DNA of 41,273 nt from an uncultured Clostridia bacterium (GTDB taxonomy: Bacteria > Bacillota > Clostridia > Christensenellales > Aristaeellaceae), in contig CALVKT010000051.1 of the NCBI GenBank assembly GCA_944333055.1, positions 1-41,273 of the forward strand, in the 5' to 3' direction. Both the position numbers and the translations under genes were made by a program. Shown piece by piece: positions 16,583 through 25,400 of this stretch; positions within the stretch are counted from its first letter, which is position 1; every line of letters begins with the position of its first letter. Under the pieces are notes generated by a model. That model was not told the DNA's origin and searched no databases. It was given only the letters and a program-made list of their open reading frames with translations.

Positions 16583-17709
16583 ATATGAAGGACTTTGGCC
16601 AGCTCAAGATCAAGGGCGGCGAGGCGCGCCCGTTCGCCGAGGAAGACCCGCGCATCCGCCGCCGCCCGTTTTCCTGGCGCATGTTCCTGTTGATTCTGCT
16701 GGTGCTCGGACTGCTCAGCGCCGCGAATGTGCTGATCCTGGAGATCTTTCTCAACATGGAGGTCTTCAGCATCCTGGCCAGCATGGGCGTGGGCACCTAC
16801 TGGGTGGGCATGGCGCTCATTGCGGCCATCGTCATCCATCAGGTGAGCTGCGCGAAGTTCGATAAGCCGATGCGCCGCCTGAGCCGGGCGATGCGCGCTG
16901 TGGCGCAGGGCGATTTCACCGTCTCCGTGCAGCCCACGCACAAGAAGAACAAGTTTGACTACATGGACCTCATGTTTGAGGACTTCAACCGCATGGTGCG
17001 CGAGCTTTCGAGCATCGAGACGATGAAGGACGACTTCATCGCCAACGTGTCCCATGAGATCAAGACGCCGCTTGCGGTCATCCGCGGCTACGCCGGGGCG
17101 CTGCAGCGCGGCGGCCTGAGCGCGGAGCAGCAGCGCGAGTACGCGGCGACCATCGTCTCGGCCAGCGAAAACCTGAGCACGCTCGTCTCCAATATCCTCA
17201 ATCTGACGAAGCTGGAGAATCAGGAGATCGTACCCAACGCCGCGCCCTACGATCTCACGCGCCAGCTCAGCGACTGCGCGCTGGCTCACGAGGCGCAGTG
17301 GGAGAAAAAGCAGATCGACTTTGACGCGCAGCTTGAGGAGCGCTTGATGATCATGGCGGACGAGCGCATGCTGGAGATCGTCTTCAACAACCTGATTGCC
17401 AACGCCATCAAGTTCACGGAGCCGGGCGGGCGCATCGTGCTGCGCCAGGAGAAGGAGGGGGCGGACGTGCTGGTGACGATCTCGGACACAGGCTGCGGCA
17501 TGACGGAGGAGACGGTCAAGCACATCTTCGACAAGTTTTATCAGGGCGATACGTCTCACAGCGGCGAGGGCAATGGGCTGGGGCTGGCGCTGGCCAAGCG
17601 CGTGCTGGACATCTCCGGCGGCACGATCTGCGTGCGCAGCGCGCCGGGCGAGGGATCGGAATTCACCGTCCGCCTCAAACGCATCGTCGAATGTGCGGGA
17701 AATTCATAA
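16579..17709 (+). CDS. Sensor histidine kinase with minimal sensor loop
   Basis: This 376-residue membrane kinase has two membrane segments at about residues 33-57 and 66-88, separated by a loop of only about 10 residues. A HAMP-like linker (about 89-143), a dimerisation domain with H-box FIANVSHEIKTPLAVIRG (His159) and an ATPase domain with N-box (NNLIANAIKF), GCGM and GEGNGLGLALAK follow. With almost no external domain it resembles the intramembrane-sensing kinases that detect membrane stress or work with a partner transporter. No partner transporter is adjacent. It should phosphorylate the regulator encoded just before it. Confidence 0.92.
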   Translation: MNMKDFGQLKIKGGEARPFAEEDPRIRRRPFSWRMFLLILLVLGLLSAANVLILEIFLNMEVFSILASMGVGTYWVGMALIAAIVIHQVSCAKFDKPMRRLSRAMRAVAQGDFTVSVQPTHKKNKFDYMDLMFEDFNRMVRELSSIETMKDDFIANVSHEIKTPLAVIRGYAGALQRGGLSAEQQREYAATIVSASENLSTLVSNILNLTKLENQEIVPNAAPYDLTRQLSDCALAHEAQWEKKQIDFDAQLEERLMIMADERMLEIVFNNLIANAIKFTEPGGRIVLRQEKEGADVLVTISDTGCGMTEETVKHIFDKFYQGDTSHSGEGNGLGLALAKRVLDISGGTICVRSAPGEGSEFTVRLKRIVECAGNS

Positions 17710-17750
17710 TTTTGAAACATTTCTCCATCAATTCGGCAACGCGGACCGGT

Positions 17751-17756
17751 TATACT
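17751..17756 (+). promoter_or_regulatory. Possible -10 box for the DegV gene
   Basis: TATACT lies 36 nt before the DegV start codon in the short gap after the kinase gene. The -35 match at 17 nt (TCAATT) is poor. Confidence 0.3.
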
Positions 17757-17792
17757 GTATTTTATGAATAGCAGGAAGAGGTGTCCCATTCC

Positions 17793-18641
17793 ATGAATCC
17801 GATTCTTCTTGTCGCCGAATCCGGCTCCGACCTCACGCCGGAACTCGCCCGCGCGCACGGCGTGACCATCGTGCCCATGCACGTCGCCTTTGGCGGCCAG
17901 ACGCGCGATGACGGCTCGTTCCCGACCAGCGAGATGTTCGCGCACTACGCGAAGACCCGCGAGCTGCCGCGCACCAGCGGCTGCACGCCGCACGACTTCG
18001 AGGTGGCCTTTGACCGCCTGCAGGCGGAGCACCCCGGCCGGCCGATCCTGCATCTGGCGTATTCCTCCTGCACCACCTGCTCCATGCACAGCGCCATCCT
18101 CGCCGCAGAGGGGCGGACGGGCATCGTCTGCGTCGATACCAAGCACGTGTCGGCGGGGCAGGCGGCTGTCGTCCTGGCCATGGCGCGTTATCTGAAGGAG
18201 AATCCGGAGACGACGGTGGAAGAGGCCGCCGCCATGGCGCGGACGATCAGCGACAGGACGCGCATGAGCTTCATCCCCGGCGACCTCGATTACCTGCGCG
18301 CGGGCGGCCGCGTGAGCAACGCGGCGTATCTGGGCGCGAAGATCCTCAGCCTGCACCCGCTCATCGAGATTCAGGACGGCAAGCTGATCTCCACGAAAAA
18401 GTACAGAGGCAACAAGGCCAAGGTCGTCAGGCAGGTGGCCCGCGAATGCCTCGACCTGCTCGAACGCAGCGAACCCGTCTACTTCGTCTACGGCGAGGGG
18501 CTTGACGAGGCGATCCGCCGCGACGTGGAGCACATCGCCAAGGAGCTCGGCTTCGATGCGTTCCTGTGGGTGAAGACCGGCTGCGTCATCGCGGCGCACA
18601 GCGGCCCGGGCGCGTTCGGCGTCGTGGGCAGCGCGCGATAA
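17793..18641 (+). CDS. DegV-family fatty-acid-binding protein
   Basis: This 282-residue protein matches the DegV family: DxT-type start (ESGSDLTPELA), TSGCTPHDFEVAFDRL, LAYSSCTTCSMHSAILAA, DTKHVSAGQ, YLRAGGRVSNAAYLGAKILSLHPLIEIQDGKL and the terminal HSGPGAFGVV. Several DegV proteins are FakB subunits, which hold a fatty acid for phosphorylation by FakA; no fakA lies here. The ATG at 17793 fits the usual N-terminus; a GTG at 17781 would abut the purine-rich AGGAAGAGG. A good terminator follows. Confidence 0.9.
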   Translation: MNPILLVAESGSDLTPELARAHGVTIVPMHVAFGGQTRDDGSFPTSEMFAHYAKTRELPRTSGCTPHDFEVAFDRLQAEHPGRPILHLAYSSCTTCSMHSAILAAEGRTGIVCVDTKHVSAGQAAVVLAMARYLKENPETTVEEAAAMARTISDRTRMSFIPGDLDYLRAGGRVSNAAYLGAKILSLHPLIEIQDGKLISTKKYRGNKAKVVRQVARECLDLLERSEPVYFVYGEGLDEAIRRDVEHIAKELGFDAFLWVKTGCVIAAHSGPGAFGVVGSAR

Positions 18642-18688
18642 ACCGTGTCCTGCCCAGACGGGCGAGGCGTGATCGAATTGATCTATCT

Positions 18689-18728
18689 GACGGCAGCGTC
18701 CGGCATATGTCGGGCCTGCCGTCTTTTT
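18689..18728 (+). terminator. Terminator after the DegV gene
   Basis: GACGGCAG pairs with CTGCCGTC, with an inner CCGG/TCGG extension, and is followed by TTTTT at 18724-18728. It lies about 48 nt after the DegV stop. Confidence 0.85.
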
Positions 18729-18826
18729 GCACGGCATGGGGACGATGCTTTCGCGGAGACGGCGATGAAAGTCGAGCGCGTGGCGATGGATGTCAACGAT
18801 CCGGAGGGCGCGAGGGCTGAGACTAA

Positions 18827-18921
18827 TTGATAAAAAGGTCAAATGCAGCGCGAAGCGAAGAATGGAGTCTGAGATCCCTCAGGCGGAGCGTAGCGACCCC
18901 TGATTGGCCGTTTTCATCAAG
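18827..18921 (-). repeat. MITE-like repeat, short copy A
   Basis: This 95-bp element is bounded by TTGATAAAAA (18827-18836) and TTTTCATCAA (18911-18920), a 10-bp terminal inverted repeat with one mismatch. Its segment 18846-18884 matches the complement of 37257-37295 at 36 of 39 positions, and its end (GGAGCGTA, CTGATT, GCCGTTTTCATCAAG) matches the other end of copy B. It lacks about 60 nt present in the middle of copy B. It has no coding capacity and lies between two terminators. Confidence 0.7.
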
Positions 18922-18961
18922 AGGAGATCACCGTGTGCGCGCCGCAGATGCGGACAGGCAT

Positions 18962-18999
18962 AAAAAACGAACCTCTGCATCAGCGCGGAGGTTTCTTTT
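18962..18999 (-). terminator. Terminator of the YitT-family gene (possibly bidirectional)
   Basis: AACCTC pairs with GAGGTT, with a partly paired interior. On the minus strand it is followed by CGTTTTTT; on the plus strand by TCTTTTC. It starts 11 nt beyond the YitT gene stop. Confidence 0.75.
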
Positions 19000-19010
19000 C
19001 GCGGCTTCTC

Positions 19011-19883
19011 TCAGTTTTGCAGGAAGCCCTTGCCCACGATCTCCGTGGAGGCGGTGATGATCATGAACGCGTGGGGATCGATCGTGTGCACGTGCCTGCG
19101 CAGCGCGAAGGCCTGCGAGCGGCTGAGCACGGTGACGATCATCGTCTTCTGGCCGTTGGTGTACGCGCCGTGCACGTCCTCCAGCGTCGCGCCGCGGTGC
19201 AGCGTGCCCACGATGTAATCAACGATGGGGTCGGGATGATCGGTGATGATCTGGAAGCACTTCTTGGTGCGGAAGCTGTCGCACACGTAATCCACCAGCG
19301 CGGACTTCATCAGCAGGCCGAGGATGGAGTAAAGCCCGCTCTCCACGCCGAAGCAGAACAGCGCGGCGACGGTGATCAGCGAGTCGGCGACCATCAGCGC
19401 CGTACCGGTATTCAGGCTCGTGTGCTTGCGCACGATCACCGCGACGATGTCCGTGCCGCCGCTGGAGGCGCCCAGGTGAAAGAGGATCGCCGAGCCGAAC
19501 GCCGGCAGCAGCACGGCGAAGCACAGCTCCAGAAACGGCTGGGTGGTCAGCGGATGGGTGAGCGGGCAGATGCGCTCATAGACGGTCATCAGCACGGAGA
19601 GCAGCATGGAGCAGTATACGGTGCTGAAGGCGAAGCCCTTGCCGATGCCCACGAAGCCTGCGCCCAGCAGCAGCGTGTTGATGATGAGCATGAAGACGCT
19701 GGGGGTGAAGATGTCCGAGGGGATCAGGCGGCCCAGAATCAGCGACAGGCCGCTGACGCCGCCGGTGGAGAAGTTGTTGGGGAACTTGAAGAAGTACGTG
19801 CCGATGCTCGTGATCACGATGCCTGCCGTCAGCAGCAGATAGCGCTCGATGGTCGTAAAATCGCGGGATTTCGTCAGTCTCAT
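19011..19883 (-). CDS. YitT/DUF2179-family membrane protein
   Basis: This 290-residue protein has five or six membrane spans (YLLLTAGIVITSIGTYFF, then FSTGGVSGLSLILG and GASSGGTDIVAVIV) followed by a C-terminal DUF2179 domain (residues about 215-285, including HRGATLEDVHGAYTNGQKTMIVTVLSR). The function of the family is not established; a regulated transporter is likely. The ATG at 19883 is preceded by GGAAAGGACC. The next upstream ATG would lie at the -10 box, so the shorter start is right. The frame stays open far upstream through neighbouring genes, but that is not coding. Confidence 0.88.
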   Translation of the reverse strand: MRLTKSRDFTTIERYLLLTAGIVITSIGTYFFKFPNNFSTGGVSGLSLILGRLIPSDIFTPSVFMLIINTLLLGAGFVGIGKGFAFSTVYCSMLLSVLMTVYERICPLTHPLTTQPFLELCFAVLLPAFGSAILFHLGASSGGTDIVAVIVRKHTSLNTGTALMVADSLITVAALFCFGVESGLYSILGLLMKSALVDYVCDSFRTKKCFQIITDHPDPIVDYIVGTLHRGATLEDVHGAYTNGQKTMIVTVLSRSQAFALRRHVHTIDPHAFMIITASTEIVGKGFLQN

Positions 19884-19932
19884 CGGAACAAGGTCCTTTC
19901 CGTCAACGGGAGTAGAAAAACACGACTTGTCC

Positions 19933-19961
19933 ATTATACCTGAAGTGATGGGAAAAGTCGA
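19933..19961 (-). promoter_or_regulatory. Promoter of the YitT-family gene
   Basis: On the minus strand, TCGACT (19956-19961) and a perfect TATAAT (19933-19938) are separated by 17 nt, with a leader of about 45 nt. Confidence 0.65.
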
Positions 19962-20022
19962 TAGAAATACGAAAAATTGACGAAGACGAAACAAATCATT
20001 CGCCAAATGCGCGAATATGATG

Positions 20023-20028
20023 TATAAT
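20023..20028 (+). promoter_or_regulatory. -10 box for the SH3/peptidase-like gene
   Basis: A perfect TATAAT lies 33 nt before the start codon. The -35 position is weak (TTCGCC at 18 nt), and an inverted repeat (ATTCGC with GCGAAT, 19999-20015) occupies the spacer region, so a regulator may bind there. Confidence 0.5.
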
Positions 20029-20060
20029 AAGACGACTGTGCGAATAAAGGAGAGAAACGG

Positions 20061-21674
20061 ATGAGTCATAAAGGGCATGTTTGCGCGCGCGTCTTCCTGA
20101 TGCTGTGCATCTTTGCGGGGGGCGTGCTCGCCGAACCGGCGTGGGTGGAGACAGCGAAGGGGTCTTTGAACATGAGAAGCAAGCCGAACGCCGAGTCCAC
20201 GATCGTCAGAAAGGTGCCCAACGGCGAGGAAGTCGACGTCCTGGAGACGGGCGACACGTGGAGCAAGATCGAATACCGGGGCAAGACCGGCTATGTGAAG
20301 AGCGAATTCCTCAGCGACACGCCGCGCGAAACGCCGGAGCCGGAAATCGTCGAAGTGATGGTGATTCAGGAGGGAGGCTATGCCCGCATCAAGACGCAGA
20401 GCGGCGCGTTGAACGTGCGCAGGAAGGCCGATCCCAAGTCCGTGGTCGTCACGCAGGTGAAAAACGGCGCGCGGGTTGAGGTGGTGGAAGCGACGCTCGA
20501 TTGGAGCGAGATCGTCTATGACGGCCAGAAGGGATACGCGCAGACGCAGTATCTGGCGCTGGACAGCCAGATGATCGGCAAGACGGTTTATCCCGACGAC
20601 GCGTATCTGCACGTGCGTCAGGAAGCGAGCGCCGTCTCCGGCAGCCTGGCGGCCGTCGGCGCGTCGCAGCCGCTGACGATCCTGGAGATGGGCGACGCGT
20701 GGGTCAAGGTCGCCTGCACGGACGAAAAGGGCGCGCAGGTGACGGGATACGTCGCCATGGCGGATATCGACGAGTGGCGCGACACGCCGTCGAGCACGGA
20801 TGCGACGCCCGTGTTCGCCAGCCTCAACCTGAGCGCGCAGACGCTGGCGCTGGGCGAGGAGATCAATGCCATCGCGGCGTACGAGCAGGGCGCGTCCTGC
20901 TTCGTGCGCGTGCTGCGCGACGGCGAGGTCGTGCTCGATGAGCGGCCGCTGACGAGCCTCGTCTTCAGCTATCGTCCGCGCGAGAGCGGCATCTATCAGA
21001 TGGAGCTGATCGTGCGCCGCGCAAGCGGCACGGCCATCGGCTGCGAGGTGCGCTTCACCGTGGAGGCGCGCGATTCGCAGGCGCAGGCGCCTTCGGTCTA
21101 CAGCCAGAAGGACGGCTGGTGGCTGGACAAGAAGTACAGCCGGAGCAATCTGGATCAGTCCGGCTGCGCCATCTTCGCGCTCTCGCACGCGCTTGACCGG
21201 CTGGGCAAGGGATCGGCGGCGACCACGCCGGATGAACTGGCCAGGACGTACCCGATGTATCTGGCCGAGAGCGGCACGGTGACCGGCAACCTGCTGGCTG
21301 CGGCGGGCCGGGATTTCGGCTTTAAGACGGAGAAAGAGAAGATCTACGATGCGCAGCGCATTGCGCAGGGCTTTGAGTCGGGCGCGGTGTACAGCTTCGC
21401 CATCGTCAGCGGGCACATCGCGCTGGCTGTGGGACTCAGCGAGGACGGCACGAAGGTCAAGGTCGTCGATTCTGCGCCGTCTGTGACGATTGAGCGCATC
21501 GAGGGCGCGCAGCTCTACGTGCCCGACGGGCAGGGCGGTCACCGCGCCGTCTCTTCGCTCTGGGACATTCCGGGCGCGAAGTACTACGTGGAGACCGATC
21601 AGTTTGGCGGGCTCGAATACGAGCTGGATCTGTCCTACGTCGCCGGCCGCGGCGTGCGGCTGATTCAGCCCTGA
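20061..21674 (+). CDS. Secreted SH3-repeat protein with C39-like peptidase domain
   Basis: This 537-residue exported protein has a signal peptide (residues 1-24, ending GGVLA) and three bacterial SH3 domains (about 27-85, 103-165 and 170-240; motifs LNMRSKPNAESTIV, LNVRRKADPKSVV, LHVRQEASAVSG). An Ig-like sandwich (about 255-345) and a C-terminal papain-like domain of the C39_2 type follow. The last has a complete candidate catalytic set: Gln366, Cys369 (LDQSGCAIFALSHAL), His452 (GHIALAVG) and Asp470 (VVDSAPS). The SH3 repeats should tether it to the cell wall. It may cleave peptides at the surface, in wall turnover or processing of exported peptides. GGAGAGAAACGG lies before the ATG. It is monocistronic, with a hairpin after the stop. 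Confidence 0.85.
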   Translation: MSHKGHVCARVFLMLCIFAGGVLAEPAWVETAKGSLNMRSKPNAESTIVRKVPNGEEVDVLETGDTWSKIEYRGKTGYVKSEFLSDTPRETPEPEIVEVMVIQEGGYARIKTQSGALNVRRKADPKSVVVTQVKNGARVEVVEATLDWSEIVYDGQKGYAQTQYLALDSQMIGKTVYPDDAYLHVRQEASAVSGSLAAVGASQPLTILEMGDAWVKVACTDEKGAQVTGYVAMADIDEWRDTPSSTDATPVFASLNLSAQTLALGEEINAIAAYEQGASCFVRVLRDGEVVLDERPLTSLVFSYRPRESGIYQMELIVRRASGTAIGCEVRFTVEARDSQAQAPSVYSQKDGWWLDKKYSRSNLDQSGCAIFALSHALDRLGKGSAATTPDELARTYPMYLAESGTVTGNLLAAAGRDFGFKTEKEKIYDAQRIAQGFESGAVYSFAIVSGHIALAVGLSEDGTKVKVVDSAPSVTIERIEGAQLYVPDGQGGHRAVSSLWDIPGAKYYVETDQFGGLEYELDLSYVAGRGVRLIQP

Positions 21675-21688
21675 CGAGCACACGCATA

Positions 21689-21723
21689 TGAAAAGACCTC
21701 CTGCCAAGAGCGGGAGGTCTTTG
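21689..21723. terminator. Bidirectional terminator between the SH3/peptidase and mtnN genes
   Basis: AAAGACCTCC pairs with GGAGGTCTTT around an 11-nt loop (21692-21701 with 21713-21722). It lies between two convergent genes, 15 nt from one stop and 26 nt from the other, and can serve both strands. Confidence 0.8.
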
Positions 21724-21748
21724 GTGTGCACAGATCTGCGTGCCGGTC

Positions 21749-22432
21749 TCAGCAGCTCAGAAAGCGGCGCAGCAGCGCGACGGACTGCCCGGCGGCCATC
21801 TGCACGAACGCCGGATAGTCCATGTGCGAGGAGCCGTCCGCACTGTCGGAGATGGCGCGCAGCACGCAGAAGGGCACCTTGTTGACATAGCAGGTCTGGC
21901 CGACGGCGGCGCCTTCCATCTCGCAGGCGATGGCGCCGAAGCGCGAGACGATCTCCGCCTTGCGTTCGGCGGAGGCGATGAACTGATCGCCGGAGGCGAT
22001 GACGCCGGTGGCGGTCTTGATGCCCATCACCTTGGCGCAGGCGGAGAGCTGACCGGCGAGCAGCCTGTCGGCCGGCAGCTCGATCTTGTTGATGCCGGAG
22101 ATCAGGCCGGGCGGATCGCCCAGCGGCGAGGTGTCCATGTCGTGCTGCACGACGGCGGAGGAGACGGCGATGGCGCCGACGCTCAGCGCGTCGGTCAGCG
22201 TGCCGGCGACGCCCGTGTTGATGATGGCCTGCGGCTGGTAGCGCAGGATCATGGTCTGGGCGCACAGGGCGGCAAAGACCTTGCCGATGCCGCACACGGC
22301 GGTGACGACGTCGCGGCCATCCAGCGTGCCGCGCACGAAGCGGATGCCGCTGATGACCTCAGTATCTGTGTGTTCCATATGAGAACGCAGGGAATCCATC
22401 TCCACGTTCATCGCTGCGATGATGCCGATCAT
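21749..22432 (-). CDS. 5'-methylthioadenosine/S-adenosylhomocysteine nucleosidase
   Basis: placeholder. Confidence 0.5.
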   Translation of the reverse strand: MIGIIAAMNVEMDSLRSHMEHTDTEVISGIRFVRGTLDGRDVVTAVCGIGKVFAALCAQTMILRYQPQAIINTGVAGTLTDALSVGAIAVSSAVVQHDMDTSPLGDPPGLISGINKIELPADRLLAGQLSACAKVMGIKTATGVIASGDQFIASAERKAEIVSRFGAIACEMEGAAVGQTCYVNKVPFCVLRAISDSADGSSHMDYPAFVQMAAGQSVALLRRFLSC

Positions 22433-25400
22433 GTTTACTCCTCGTAGATGAAAGTCTGCACCCGGGCGCTGAGCGCCGCCAGATAGCGCGCCGCTTCGGC
22501 CTTGGCGGCCTCAAGGCTCAGGTTCCTGTAATTGCCGCATTCCGCGCTTGTTGCGCCAAAGACGGGGCCTTCGTGTGCGAGAATGCGCGCACAGGTGTGC
22601 TTCACTTCGCGCAGGACGGTCTCGTTGTCCGCGTCGCGCACCAGCAGGTAAAACCCGGTCTGGCAGCCCATCGGGCCGTAGTAGACGATCTGCTCTCGCA
22701 GCGCGCCGTTGCGGATGTAGGTGGCGAACATGTGCTCCAGCGAGTGAAGCGTGGCGTTGTCGATCAGGTCGCCGGTGTTGGGCCTGCGGTGGCGCAGGTC
22801 GTAGGTGGTGATGTCCCCGTCGATGCGGCTGACGTAGATGCCGGGGAGCAGTTTATCGTGATCGATGGAAAAGCTGGCAATGCGCTCCATGGCGGAAAAC
22901 CTCCTGCGCCTCATGAAAAAATCGGCTTATTATAGCAGAGTTTGCGCGGGATTGCAACCTTTTTTGCGCGCCGGGACCGGCAAGAATTGAAACGCGCGTG
23001 CGGTCATGCTATAATGAAGAAAATCGATTTTCCCCGACGATGCTGGAGGTATATGCGATGAGTGAAAGCATGAAACGCCGCGGACGCGTGACCATCCCCA
23101 CCGATGTGGACGTCGTGCCCCAGACGCTGGAACTGTTTGCACGCTGGGGCGCAGACGCCATTCGTGATTGCGACGGCACGGATTTTCCGCCTGAGCTCAA
23201 GGCGGTGGACGCCAAGATCTACTCGACCTACTACACCACCCGCAAGGACAATGCCTGGGCGAAGGCGAATCCGGACGAGGTGCAGCAGTGCTACATCATG
23301 ACCGGCTTTTGCATGGCGCAGGAGGAACCGCTCAGGATCGAGCTGATGGACAACCTCTCCACCGAGCTGCTCAGGCCCAACACCCGCGACGACATCCGCC
23401 GCTGGTGGGAGGTCATCGACCGCACGACGGGCGAGGTCGTCTCCCCGGACGACTGGCGCTATGAGGACGGCTTTGTGATCATCGACGCGCCCGCGCCGTA
23501 TCACGAGTACACCGTCTCCTTCCTGTGCGATCTGATCTGGGACCCGGTGCACATGTACAACGCCGTCGTCAACGACTGGCAGGGAGTCGAACACCAGATC
23601 ACGTTCGACGTGCGCCAGCCCAAGACGCGCAAGTACACGATGGAGCGCCTGCGCAAGTTCATCGCCGAGCATCCGTACGTGGATGTCATCCGCTACACGA
23701 CGTTCTTCCACCAGTTCACGCTGATCTTCGACGCGCTCAAGCGCGAGAAGTACGTCGACTGGTACGGGTACTCCGCGTCCGTCTCGCCGTACATCCTCGA
23801 ACAGTTCGAGCGTGAGGTCGGCTATCGCTTCCGCCCGGAGTTCATCATCGACCAGGGCTATTACAACAACCAGTATCGCGTGCCCAGCAGGGAATTCCGC
23901 GATTTCCAGGCGTTCCAGCGCCGCGAGGTCGCCGCGCTCGCCAAGGAGATGGTGGACATCACCCATGAGATGGGCAAGGAAGCGATGATGTTCCTGGGCG
24001 ATCACTGGATTGGCACCGAGCCGTTCATGGAGGAATTCGCGCGCATCGGCCTGGACGCCGTCGTGGGCAGCGTGGGCAACGGCTCCACGCTCCGCCTGAT
24101 CTCCGACATCAAGGGCGTCAAGTACACCGAGGGCCGTCTGCTGCCGTATTTCTTCCCGGACACGTTTAACGAGCACGGAGACCCGGTCAAGGAAGCGAAG
24201 ACCAACTGGGTGACGGCCCGCCGCGCGATCCTGCGCAGCCCGATCGACCGCATCGGCTACGGCGGCTACTTGAAGCTCGCCTGCCGGTTCCCGGACTTCC
24301 TTGACTGCGTGGAGAGCGTGTGCAACGAGTTCCGCGAGCTCTATGACAACATCAAGGGCACCACGCCCTACTGCGTGAAGACCGTGGCCGTGCTCAACTG
24401 CTGGGGCAAGATGCGCGCATGGGGCTGCCACATGGTGCACCACGCGCTCTACCAGAAGCAGAACTACAGCTACGCGGGCGTCATTGAGGCGCTTTCCGGC
24501 GCGCCGTTTGACGTGCGGTTCATCTCCTTTGAGGACATCCTCGCCGACGCACACGTGCTCGATGGGATCGACGTGCTCATCAACGTGGGCGACGCGGACA
24601 CCGCGCACACCGGCGGCGTCTACTGGGAGAACCCGCGGGTCGTCGAGGCGGTGCGCGGCTTCATCGCGCGCGGCGGCGGCTTCATCGGCGTGGGCCAGCC
24701 CTCCGGCCACGCGTATCAGGGCCGCTATTTCCAGCTGGCCGGCGCGCTGGGCGTGGAGAAGGAGAACGGATTTACGCTGGGCTACGACAAGTACAACTGG
24801 GAGGAACACCCGGATCACTTCATCACCGAGGATGTCGCGCAGGAGATCGACTTCGGCGAGGGACAGAAGGGCATCTACGCGCTGCCCGGCACGACCATCC
24901 TCTGCCAGCGCGAGAAGGAAGTGCAGCTCGCGGTCAACGCCTGCGGCCAGGGCCGCACGGTGTACATCTCCGGCCTGCCGTACACCTTTGAAAACAGCCG
25001 TCTGCTCTACCGCAGCATCCTGTGGAGCGCGCACGCGGAGGACATGCTGCGCCGCTGGTTCTCCAGCAACGTGAACGTCGACGTTCACGCCTATGTGCAA
25101 AACGGCAAGTACTGCGCGGTCAACAACACCTATGAGCCGCAGGAGACGACGGTCTACCGCGGCGACGGCAGCAGCTTCGCGCTCAGGCTCGAGGCCAACG
25201 AGATCTGCTGGTATACGATCGACGCGTGAGCCTCAGCGCGCGTGCGCGAGCAGCGCGCGCAGGCTGAGCAGCAGCGCAGCCGCCTGTGAGATGGCCATGG
25301 CGAGGATCGCGCCCCAGAGCTGCAAGGCCGGCTGCGCGGCGAGCGCGTACAGGAGCAGCACGCCCAGCAGGTTGGTCAGAAGCGAAATGCGCAGCGACGC